Shown here in pieces: positions 1 through 7,443 of a DNA stretch of 64,000 nt. The stretch is from Acinetobacter bouvetii DSM 14964 = CIP 107468 (GTDB taxonomy: Bacteria > Pseudomonadota > Gammaproteobacteria > Pseudomonadales > Moraxellaceae). A program made the translations under genes and the position numbers. The stretch covers positions 727,166 to 791,165 of the forward strand of contig NZ_KB849726.1 in NCBI RefSeq assembly GCF_000368865.1. The letters run 5' to 3'. The notes beneath the pieces are model-generated. The model did no database searches, was not told where the DNA came from, and was given only the letters and a program-made list of their open reading frames with translations. The first letter of the stretch is position 1; every line of letters starts with the position of its first letter.

Positions 1-640
1 GCTGACATTGGCGCAGCTTGAAGCGTTAGGGTTAACTGAAATTCCGTTTGAATATTCAGATGAAGTCTACCCGAATTATGAAATGCCTCTGCTGTTTAGA
101 TCCCAGCAAGGGCTCGAGTGGCGCAAAGTGCGCTTTGGCATGATTCCTAAATGGGCTGATGATCTGTCGATTGCACTGAAGACTTATAATGCGCGCAATG
201 AAACACTGATGCAAAAGCCGACATTTCAAAATTCGATTCATAAGTGTAAATTCGGTGTCATTCCCGTTTCCGAATTTTATGAATCAAAATACATTGATAA
301 TAAGCCTCAGCGCTGGAGTGTCAGACGCAAAGACGGTCAAGCCTTCTATATTGCGGCGCTATATGAAATTTGCCAAAAAAGCGAAGATATTATTCGATCG
401 GCAACGATGATTACTATGAATGCGATAGGCCATGCCATGATGAAAGAATTTCATGAGCCAGGTGATATAAAGCGTTCAGTCATCGTGATTCCGCATGACC
501 GGCTGGAACAGTGGCTCAGCTGGAAATCATCCAATATTCAGAGTTTTGTAGACGGGTTTCCCGTAGAAGAATTTGAATGTGCTTATGCGCCTAAAATAAA
601 AATCGAAAAAATCAACCCCCAACTGAATTTTTTCGATTGA
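1..640 (+). CDS. SOS response-associated peptidase, HMCES/YedK family (5' end cut off)
   Basis: The family protects abasic sites in single-stranded DNA by forming a covalent thiazolidine link through its Cys2. The frame is open to the window edge, so the TTG at base 8 is not the true start: family members begin MCGR and that cysteine lies outside the window. Visible family residues are the asparagine in YNARNET, the glutamate in SEFYES (commonly EFYEW) and the histidine in EFHEPGDIKRSV. About 210 residues are present, so probably only 10 to 25 are missing. It ends 15 bases from the convergent MarR gene. Family assignment is secure; the physiological role is inferred from the family. Confidence 0.85.
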   Translation, partial: LTLAQLEALGLTEIPFEYSDEVYPNYEMPLLFRSQQGLEWRKVRFGMIPKWADDLSIALKTYNARNETLMQKPTFQNSIHKCKFGVIPVSEFYESKYIDNKPQRWSVRRKDGQAFYIAALYEICQKSEDIIRSATMITMNAIGHAMMKEFHEPGDIKRSVIVIPHDRLEQWLSWKSSNIQSFVDGFPVEEFECAYAPKIKIEKINPQLNFFD

Positions 641-655
641 TATATCGACTGTATA

Positions 656-1120
656 TTAACGTGAAAGATTTTTAAAAATGTGTTTTAAACTTTCAATCAT
701 TTTTTCAATTTGAAGCGGTGTCAGGCCTTCAAAAGACTGTTCCAGCACAACATTCATTAAGTCGTTAATTTTTTGCGTCATTAAGTGGCCTTTTTCAGTC
801 AGCACCACACGAGTAATGCGCGCATCGTCTTCACAAGAGTAGGTGTTGACGAAGCCTTCATCTTTGAGGCGGTAGACAATTTTTGTCGTGGTCGACATTT
901 TGGATACCACCATTTCAGAAAGATCTGAAACACTTGCATTTGGTTTGGATTTCAGCGCAAGCAATATGCGCCGTCTTGAATTGTCTACACCGTATTTCTT
1001 TAAAGCGTGATCGACATTTAATACGTATTGGGCATGCACTTGCGTGACCCAATAATATGGAAAGTCTTCTAAATTAAAGTCGTCACCGGATGGTAAGAAT
1101 TTTGCATATTTTTTCGTCAT
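656..1120 (-). CDS. MarR family transcriptional regulator
   Basis: A 154-residue winged-helix protein of typical MarR length. The DNA-binding region lies about residues 45 to 110: a helix with NASVSDLSEMVVSKMSTTTK as the helix-turn-helix and DDARITRVVLTEKG as the wing, followed by a C-terminal dimerisation helix. Such proteins usually repress a nearby or distant operon and release DNA on binding a small phenolic or an oxidant. Neither neighbour is an obvious target: the upstream gene, TerC-like, lies divergent and about 475 bases away. The start is the ATG at 1120. The ligand cannot be told from sequence. Confidence 0.88.
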   Translation of the reverse strand: MTKKYAKFLPSGDDFNLEDFPYYWVTQVHAQYVLNVDHALKKYGVDNSRRRILLALKSKPNASVSDLSEMVVSKMSTTTKIVYRLKDEGFVNTYSCEDDARITRVVLTEKGHLMTQKINDLMNVVLEQSFEGLTPLQIEKMIESLKHIFKNLSR

Positions 1121-1594
1121 TTAAAGTCCCCAATTTTCTTGTAATTTTATTTTAACGAGTCGACATTTTATGAAAAATAATGGTGCAATATCAATAGATT
1201 TTTATCAAATATAATCAAAGAAGGAAAATCTATCATTGGGATTTCCTTTTGTAATATTTTAAATAAATCAAAACTGCTGTGAACCTTTGATCAAGGCGGT
1301 CTCTATTGATCTGTTTTATCTGAGAATCTTCCTCTAATTTGATGATGAAACCAAAGAGAAACCTTTTTAGCCGAAAATCCTGAGATGATTGGAATAAGCC
1401 CTCTAGGCGCAGATCTAAAAATAAAGGAAGACGTAGAGGAAAAAACACAAAAAAACGATACAAAAATCAAAGTTTGTGCATAATGAAGTGTCTTTAGTTG
1501 AAAAGGTTTTTTTTATGGATCCCTCGCCGAGCGTAGGTCTATCTGTTTTTCTTCAAAAAAGTTATTCAATGCACTGTTTTGGAGATGTTTTTTA
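1121..1594. other. Long AT-rich divergent intergenic region before the terC-like gene
   Basis: 474 bases separate the marR and terC-like starts. No convincing gene is present. One possible leader hairpin has arms CCTCTA (1400-1405) and TAGAGG (1434-1439). TerC and MntP relatives are often controlled by a yybP-ykoY manganese riboswitch, but I could not match its conserved core here, so no riboswitch is called. Confidence 0.4.
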
Positions 1595-3115
1595 ATGGAA
1601 TTTTTAATGGACCCGGGTTTATGGGTCGGCTTAATCACTTTAATTATCCTTGAAATTGTTTTAGGTATTGATAACCTGGTATTTATTGCAATTTTGGCTG
1701 AAAAACTCCCGCCAGAACAGCGCGATAAGGCGCGTGTTGTTGGCCTTTCCCTCGCACTCTTTATGCGATTGGGCTTATTGTTTGCCATCTCTTGGTTAGT
1801 CACATTGACCAAACCGCTTATTACAGTCTTTGATTGGACATTCTCAGGCCGAGACCTCATTTTACTATTCGGCGGCTTATTCTTAGTCTATAAAGCTGTC
1901 ACTGAATTGCATGAAAAAATAGAAGGAAAGCCTGAGCTCAAAGTTGCGACAAACGTTGTATATGCTGGCTTTACAGCAGTTGTTGCGCAAATTGTGGTTT
2001 TGGATGCGGTATTTTCTCTGGATTCGGTCATTACCGCCATTGGCATGGTGGATAATATTTATGTCATGATGGCTGCGATGATCGCCGCTATGGCCGTGAT
2101 GCTGCTTGCCTCTAAACCGCTGACAAGCTTTGTTAACCGTCATCCAACAGTTGTCATTTTGTGCCTGAGTTTCCTGCTTTTAATCGGCATCAGCCTCATT
2201 GCGGAAGGTTTTGGTTTCCATATTCCAAAAGGCTATATCTACTCAGGTATTGGTGTGGCTATTGTGATTGAAGCCTTTAATCAATTTACCCAGCGGAATG
2301 TGGCAAAGCATGAGTCAAAAATTCCGCTGCGTCACCGTACTGCCGACAGCATTTTAAAGCTGATGGGCGGTAAAATTGAAACCGCAGACAATCCTGAGCA
2401 TCAGCAGGCGCAAGAAGCTTTTGCCGCAGAAGAACGCTATATGATTGGCGGTGTTCTGACACTGGCAGAGCGTTCAGTGGCGTCAATTATGACCCCGCGC
2501 AGCCAGATTTCTTGGGTCGATCTGAATGATTCGCCAGAAAAAATCCGTGAACAGGTGCTTTCAGTGCCGCATAGCTTATTTCCAGTCTGCCGCGGCAGTT
2601 TGGATAAAGTCATCAGCATTGTCCGCGCGAAAGAGCTGCTGGATGTTTTAGATGATGAAGATGAGCTGAAAAACCTGATCAAAAAGCACCGTCCAATTTA
2701 TATCTTTGAAAAGATGAAAGTGATTGATGCGATAAATACACTGCGCACGTCGAAAGGTTCTTTGGTCATGGTCTCGGATGAATTTGGCAATGTTCAGGGC
2801 TTGATTTCACCGCTGGATGTTTTTGAGGCAATTGCAGGCGAGTTTCCTGATGCAGATGAACAGCTGGATTTGGTCAAGCTGGGCGAGAAGGAATGGAAAG
2901 CCTCCGGCATGCTGGATCTATACCAGCTGGAACTGGAGCTGGGCATGCTGGATTTAGTCGAAGATGATGCTGGCTATATAAGCGTGTCTGGCCTGATTTT
3001 AGATAAGATGCAGGGCCATGTCGAACTTGGCACAGTGCTGAATTACCAAGGCATTCAATTTAAAGTGACTGAGATGGAAGGCAATCGGATTAAATCGGTG
3101 CATATCCAAGCTTAA
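1595..3115 (+). CDS. TerC family integral membrane protein with CBS pair and CorC/HlyC domain (YoaE/YegH-like)
   Basis: A 506-residue inner-membrane protein of the YoaE/YegH type, close to the usual 515 to 530 residues. The TerC domain (about 1-230) has seven or so hydrophobic segments with acidic membrane motifs [12 protein letters not shown] and [13 protein letters not shown], typical of this transporter superfamily. Two CBS repeats follow (about 285-410, [12 protein letters not shown] and the second at [11 protein letters not shown]) and a CorC/HlyC C-terminal domain (about 425-506). TerC proteins are linked to metal ion handling, including manganese export and metal loading of exported enzymes; the ion here is unknown. 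The ATG at 1595 has GGAG ten bases upstream. It appears monocistronic. Confidence 0.9.
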   Translation: MEFLMDPGLWVGLITLIILEIVLGIDNLVFIAILAEKLPPEQRDKARVVGLSLALFMRLGLLFAISWLVTLTKPLITVFDWTFSGRDLILLFGGLFLVYKAVTELHEKIEGKPELKVATNVVYAGFTAVVAQIVVLDAVFSLDSVITAIGMVDNIYVMMAAMIAAMAVMLLASKPLTSFVNRHPTVVILCLSFLLLIGISLIAEGFGFHIPKGYIYSGIGVAIVIEAFNQFTQRNVAKHESKIPLRHRTADSILKLMGGKIETADNPEHQQAQEAFAAEERYMIGGVLTLAERSVASIMTPRSQISWVDLNDSPEKIREQVLSVPHSLFPVCRGSLDKVISIVRAKELLDVLDDEDELKNLIKKHRPIYIFEKMKVIDAINTLRTSKGSLVMVSDEFGNVQGLISPLDVFEAIAGEFPDADEQLDLVKLGEKEWKASGMLDLYQLELELGMLDLVEDDAGYISVSGLILDKMQGHVELGTVLNYQGIQFKVTEMEGNRIKSVHIQA

Positions 3116-3152
3116 TGCTTAAATACGCCTTGCCGCGCGTATGAATTTGCAG

Positions 3153-3183
3153 ATGCCGGCTTATTTAAGAATAGGCTGGCATT
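3153..3183 (+). terminator. Possible terminator hairpin after the terC-like gene
   Basis: Imperfect inverted repeat with outer arms ATGCC and GGCAT around a TAAG loop. It lacks a good T tract, so termination is uncertain. The rest of 3116-3440 shows nothing I can identify. Confidence 0.3.
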
Positions 3184-3440
3184 CTGATGACTAAATTGCA
3201 TTGACCTGAAAATTGAATTTTATTCAAAGGCGAGCGTTTACTTTTTGATGCGGATTCGAGTATAAAGTTTGCATCAATCTGAATAGATGCATTTAATTAT
3301 AAAATTGGATTGAGCTTCTGTGCGCATTTCAGGTGCTCATCTTCTTGGCGAAGCGTACGGAATAAAACCGCTATATGAAATAAAATGCTGTGCTGATGCA
3401 TTGCGGATAATGAATAAAATAATAATTTGGAATTTCTCTA

Positions 3441-4172
3441 ATGAAAATTAAAGAAAGTGTGATTGATTTCGTTCAGTTGGCACAAGAAGAACAACATCTT
3501 CAATTTCAGAAAATTTGGGCTTTAGAGCAGCTCATATTTCCAACCTCCACCATTGAACAGCTCTACAGCTGTCTCTACGATTCAACTGCAGTCTCTATTC
3601 CAATTGTGCAGTATTTTCATCGCGGAAAACTGGTGGGGCAGAATATTATTTCCATCTTAAAACTGGAACTGAATGGGCAAGCCATTTTCATTATCAGTTC
3701 AAGAGCAGGGTTTTTAACTGAATACCGGGGCCGCAGCCGCAGTTTGAATTCAGCCATACGCGTTGCGCTGAATTACCGTATGCGCAATCCATTCACGCCC
3801 CTATGGTTTGTGACGACGCTTATGCAGCCAAAAATCTACACCTTATTTACATCGCGTTCAGTTAATTTCTTTCCGCGCGCAGGCCGGAAAATGCCGAAAG
3901 CGCATGCTGATATATTGAATTTGATGCAGAGCCGCCATTCCGGGGCAGAAGTTCGAGGTGAGAATATTATTGTTCATCCTTGCAACATGCCTAAAGTAAC
4001 GCCTGAACAATTGGTTCGGCTGCGCAACCGTGCAAATTCGCATAATCAGTTTTTTTTGCAGCATGTGCCTGATTATTTTGATGGCAAGGGGCTGATGTGT
4101 GTTTGCCGTTTAGACTTCAGCACGATTTGCGAAACCATTTTCAATTTGGCTGCCGACCGTAAAGTCAAGTGA
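3441..4172 (+). CDS. Unrecognised protein with GNAT-like character
   Basis: A 243-residue soluble protein that I cannot name. The middle suggests an acetyltransferase fold: beta strands around GQAIFIISSRAGFLTEY, then YRGRSRSLNSAIRVAL where a GNAT acetyl-CoA loop and helix would sit, then LWFVTTLMQPKIYTLF as the next strand and helix. This is fold-level pattern recognition, not a family match. It ends one base from the convergent thiM stop, and no terminator separates them. The start ATG at 3441 has no strong ribosome binding site. The assignment as an enzyme is inference. Confidence 0.6.
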   Translation: MKIKESVIDFVQLAQEEQHLQFQKIWALEQLIFPTSTIEQLYSCLYDSTAVSIPIVQYFHRGKLVGQNIISILKLELNGQAIFIISSRAGFLTEYRGRSRSLNSAIRVALNYRMRNPFTPLWFVTTLMQPKIYTLFTSRSVNFFPRAGRKMPKAHADILNLMQSRHSGAEVRGENIIVHPCNMPKVTPEQLVRLRNRANSHNQFFLQHVPDYFDGKGLMCVCRLDFSTICETIFNLAADRKVK

Positions 4173-4173
4173 G

Positions 4174-5061
4174 TCAGCTTTCTAAGGGCAATATGCTGAA
4201 ATCACTGTACTGCACTAAATCTTCCTCATTCAAGGCATAAATTTCATCTAAAAAAGCCATATTGAAACTGCCGACAGTATTGGCGCGTTCATATGCTTTT
4301 TTGCCTGCAATGGCAAAGTGAATATGGGCAGCCATGGCGCCAGCAGTAATGGTGCTGCTCACTGCGCAATAAGCGGCTGTTAAGGCGCCTAAGGCGCAGC
4401 CGGAAGCGGTGATTTTAGGCTGAAGATAAGAGCCGCCATTGATTTGAATCACGGCATTCAATTCTTTAGACAAAATAAAATCGGCTTCGCCAGAAATAGC
4501 AATACATTCGGCATGTTCAAATAAAGGCTGCGCCTGCAAATAAATTGATTCGCTGCTGATGGTGCTGTCTACGCCTTTAGACTGAATATGATTGCCTGCC
4601 AGCGCGCCAATTTCTGATGCATTGCCGCGTATGACTGAGGGCTGATACTGCAGTAAATTATCGATCATATCCGAACGCCATTTTAAGACAGGGCCGTAGC
4701 CTACAGGGTCGAGCACCCAAATTTTTCCGAGGCTTTGCGCAGTTTGCGCTGCAATTTGCATAGCCTGCATTTGCTCTGAGGTGGGCGTGCCTAAGTTGAG
4801 ATTAATCGCGCTGGCAATGCTGGCAAAACTTTCGGCTTCAAAAGGGTTGTCGATCATTGCGGGCGATGCGCCGGCGGCCAATAATACATTGGCGACATAA
4901 TTATTCGCGACGCCATTGGTCATAATATGCACCAAGGGCTGCTGTGTTTTCAGTTCAGTCCATGCATCAATGACTTGCTGCAGCAGGGGAGCCGTTAAGT
5001 TCAGAAGGCTGCTGTGCGCTGTTGCGAGAATGGTGCTGTTCAGCTGTTCAGATCGGTTCAT
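4174..5061 (-). CDS. thiM: Hydroxyethylthiazole kinase
   Basis: Phosphorylates 4-methyl-5-(2-hydroxyethyl)thiazole, the salvage step that feeds thiamine phosphate synthesis. At 295 residues it is slightly longer than the usual 260 to 275 because of an N-terminal extension of about 20 residues. Family motifs are VHIMTNGVANNYVANVLLAAGASPAM written in part as NVLLAAGASPAM near residue 60, DPVGYG, RGNASEI, and TASGCALGAL near residue 220, where the cysteine and glycines form the phosphate loop. GGAG lies nine bases before the ATG. It stands alone without thiE or thiD, and I saw no TPP riboswitch in the 76 bases upstream, so it may be cotranscribed with the zinc-ribbon gene. Confidence 0.93.
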   Translation of the reverse strand: MNRSEQLNSTILATAHSSLLNLTAPLLQQVIDAWTELKTQQPLVHIMTNGVANNYVANVLLAAGASPAMIDNPFEAESFASIASAINLNLGTPTSEQMQAMQIAAQTAQSLGKIWVLDPVGYGPVLKWRSDMIDNLLQYQPSVIRGNASEIGALAGNHIQSKGVDSTISSESIYLQAQPLFEHAECIAISGEADFILSKELNAVIQINGGSYLQPKITASGCALGALTAAYCAVSSTITAGAMAAHIHFAIAGKKAYERANTVGSFNMAFLDEIYALNEEDLVQYSDFSILPLES

Positions 5062-5137
5062 TTGGCGTTCTCCCTTTCGCGGCTGAAAGATGAAATATCT
5101 AAGAGTCAGTTTTGCGCAAAAAGCAAATGCGCGGCAG

Positions 5138-6304
5138 TTAGCGGGTAAAATAATGGTCTTGATGCTTGCAGCTGCGGCAAAACAGCGTTACATGATTATC
5201 TGCATCATAATCCACGTTTAATTCATCTGATCCGCAATGCATGCAGCGCTTGAGGGCATAAAATTTAAGGCGCGGCTCAACTTTTTCCCAAATTTTCCAA
5301 ATCGGCTGCACAAATACAGATTCATCGCAGTTTAAAAAGCGGAAGAATAAAACTTCAACCATTTTGGACATCTGCAGCTGCGGCGGATGAGGCAGGGTCG
5401 ATGTCACCCATTTTTCTTCCAGGCTGCGTTCGCGGTATTGCTGCACTGTCTTCTTTAATAAATTGGTGTTGATGAACTTTTCATTGCGCGGCTGCAGCAG
5501 CTTTTGCTGATGCAGGTAATCCAGCGCGGTTTGCATTAAATAAAAAATTTGACCGACGGCAAGGCTGTCCAGCAAGCGGTAGCACAATGTTCTTAAGCTG
5601 TTATTGCCAGAAATTTGCACTTGCCAAAGTTTGCAGTAAAACTGAATGAACTGCACAATTTTTTCATACAGCACTTCATAGATGGCATCTTTAACTTCAT
5701 CTGAACTTTTGAAAGGAATGCCTTGCGATAAATTTTCATAAAACCATAAGCGCAAACGGTGCGTGATGCTGTATAAGCTGGGTTCAGAATAGCCGTCTAA
5801 ACGCACATTAATATAATATTGGCCAGATTCAGAGGCATCATCTTTCAGTGACAATACATGCTGATCAATCATGCGCTTCATGAGGCTTTTTTGATACAGA
5901 TAATTGGGCGAAATTGGGGCGTATTTGATTTTTTCCCAATCTATAAACTCGTCATGCCGCGAGTTTTCAAAAACCTGATCATCTAAAATGGATAATAAAA
6001 ACAGCTTCTGGATAAAACTCAATTGCGTCAGTTCAAATTCTATAAAGTCTTTATCTTTGCCCTTGATTTTCTGCTTGTAGCTTTCCTGATGCAGCGCTTC
6101 TTTGATCAGTTTCTTGCGGTTGCTTTGGCAGGCGGCGCAATGGCAATTCAGTGTTTTATCCTGATAAACCTTATGTTCGCAATAGCTGCATTCATGGTAG
6201 TTCAGCTCTTGATCAAACTGTTCTGCTTCCACCCAATACATAGATGCGCGGCACAAAGGGCACTGTGTACTTTCATCTAATTTCTTTTGGAGAATTTGAA
6301 GCAT
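5138..6304 (-). CDS. Unknown protein with zinc-ribbon ends
   Basis: A 388-residue protein of unknown function. The N-terminus has CPLC (about 18), CSYC (about 39) and CHCAAC (about 55), consistent with one or two zinc-binding knuckles. The C-terminus has CMHCG (about 359) and FCRSCKH (about 378), a second four-cysteine zinc ribbon. The middle 280 residues are predicted helical and rich in aromatic and charged residues, with no transmembrane segment. Zinc ribbons at both ends suggest a nucleic acid or protein scaffold role, which is inference only. It is 76 bases upstream of thiM on the same strand. Confidence 0.75.
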   Translation of the reverse strand: MLQILQKKLDESTQCPLCRASMYWVEAEQFDQELNYHECSYCEHKVYQDKTLNCHCAACQSNRKKLIKEALHQESYKQKIKGKDKDFIEFELTQLSFIQKLFLLSILDDQVFENSRHDEFIDWEKIKYAPISPNYLYQKSLMKRMIDQHVLSLKDDASESGQYYINVRLDGYSEPSLYSITHRLRLWFYENLSQGIPFKSSDEVKDAIYEVLYEKIVQFIQFYCKLWQVQISGNNSLRTLCYRLLDSLAVGQIFYLMQTALDYLHQQKLLQPRNEKFINTNLLKKTVQQYRERSLEEKWVTSTLPHPPQLQMSKMVEVLFFRFLNCDESVFVQPIWKIWEKVEPRLKFYALKRCMHCGSDELNVDYDADNHVTLFCRSCKHQDHYFTR

Positions 6305-6394
6305 ATGCGCAGCATCTTTTAACGGGGTAGCATTTTATTATACACAGCAAATCTATTTCAGCGGGCTGATTCATCTCCGAGAAGTGATGCCGCA

Positions 6395-6422
6395 TAAAAA
6401 AGAGCTGAATGCATCAGCTCTT
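6395..6422 (-). terminator. Rho-independent terminator of the small gene at 6494-6757
   Basis: Read on the minus strand: arms AAGAGCTGA and TCAGCTC with a five-base loop, followed by a TTTTTT run. Confidence 0.8.
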
Positions 6423-6493
6423 GGGTGGGTTGAATGAGGGCAACTTCTGTAAAGCGGGCTAGCCGCTATGTGTAAAGGCGGCTAGTTAAAAGC

Positions 6494-6757
6494 TCAGTAT
6501 GCGGCTGGGCATGGTAAAGATTCATCCTCCTGTCCGATAAGCTTTGCATGAATTAAAGCTCGCGCCTTTTTACTCGTGACTTTTTTTGAGCCTAAGGCAT
6601 CATAGCCGTTGATGATGGCGCTGACTTCAAAGGCCTGCAGGGGAATGCCTTCACATGTCATAAACATTGCGATGACTTTGTGATCGATATTTGCAGCATC
6701 AAGCGCTTGCAGGGTCTTGATGTTTTCAACACGGACGATATGGTCTTTTAAATACAT
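6494..6757 (-). CDS. Small protein of unknown function (87 aa)
   Basis: The ATG at 6757 was preferred over one 16 codons upstream because GAGGTG sits seven bases before it. The product is an 87-residue, apparently soluble, mixed alpha/beta protein starting MYLKDHIVRVEN and ending with a short acidic tail. It has its own terminator at 6395-6422, which supports a real monocistronic gene. I do not recognise a family; conserved hypothetical is the best description. Confidence 0.65.
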   Translation of the reverse strand: MYLKDHIVRVENIKTLQALDAANIDHKVIAMFMTCEGIPLQAFEVSAIINGYDALGSKKVTSKKARALIHAKLIGQEDESLPCPAAY

Positions 6758-7443
6758 CTTACACCTCTTTTTATACTGATTAGTTTTATAGTGAACTTGG
6801 CACATTTATATACAAGCAATAATCGTGCACAAAATGTATGGCTTTGGAAAGATTTGTAGGAATTTAATAAAAGTGGACTGCGCAAACCTAGTTTTATTAA
6901 AGCCGGCAAATGGCCTTGACTGCCAGAGGAGTCCGTTGAGTGTGAATGCTGAAAACTCTTAAAATTGCGCCATCTTTTGATTTTTTCAGCTGTGCAGGCG
7001 GTGCAGTGGAACTGTGCGCCTAATTGCATCTGCTGGCATTAGCCGGATTCAGCTGATTTAAAATGGCTGAAATGCAAATGGCCTGTCATCTGCCAATGCG
7101 ATGCTTTTATTTATATCGCCTTAACGCAATGGCTGGAAAAATGGGACGCCTGAAAATCACAATATACCTCATCATAGTATGTGCTGATGGTTGAAAATAG
7201 TGCAGTGGCGGCGTAAAAGCGGGCACGCAATACGGGTTTCAGATTACCTAATGAGTTCTTGGATAAATTATAAGCCAGAAGAAACAATTAACTGATCTGG
7301 TGAATTGAAAATCGCGGTTTGAGTCCCATATAAAAAACAAAGTAAATGCGCAGACAGCTTGAAAAACTTGTCGTATGATCAAGTCATTCACAATTTTTGA
7401 TAAGAAATAGCTGTCTCGGCTGAGCAAAGGATCAGGACATTAT
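6758..7443. other. Intergenic region without a convincing gene
   Basis: Nearly 700 bases between two divergent genes. It contains many stops in all frames and no tRNA-like cloverleaf that I could see. A possible pepN promoter is TATGAT near 7373 with a weak GACA-type -35 about 17 bases upstream. A degenerate gene remnant cannot be excluded. Confidence 0.4.

Noticed and set aside
1233..1463. Minus-strand frame of 76 codons in the terC leader
   Set aside because: Low-complexity Phe/Leu/Arg sequence without a start context; looks like AT-rich noise.
4990..5137. TPP riboswitch upstream of thiM
   Set aside because: The gap is only 76 bases and the conserved THI-box sequence is not seen on the minus strand.
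6748..7029. Minus-strand frame of 93 codons
   Set aside because: It overlaps the start and promoter region of the small gene at 6494-6757, has poor composition and no ribosome binding site.
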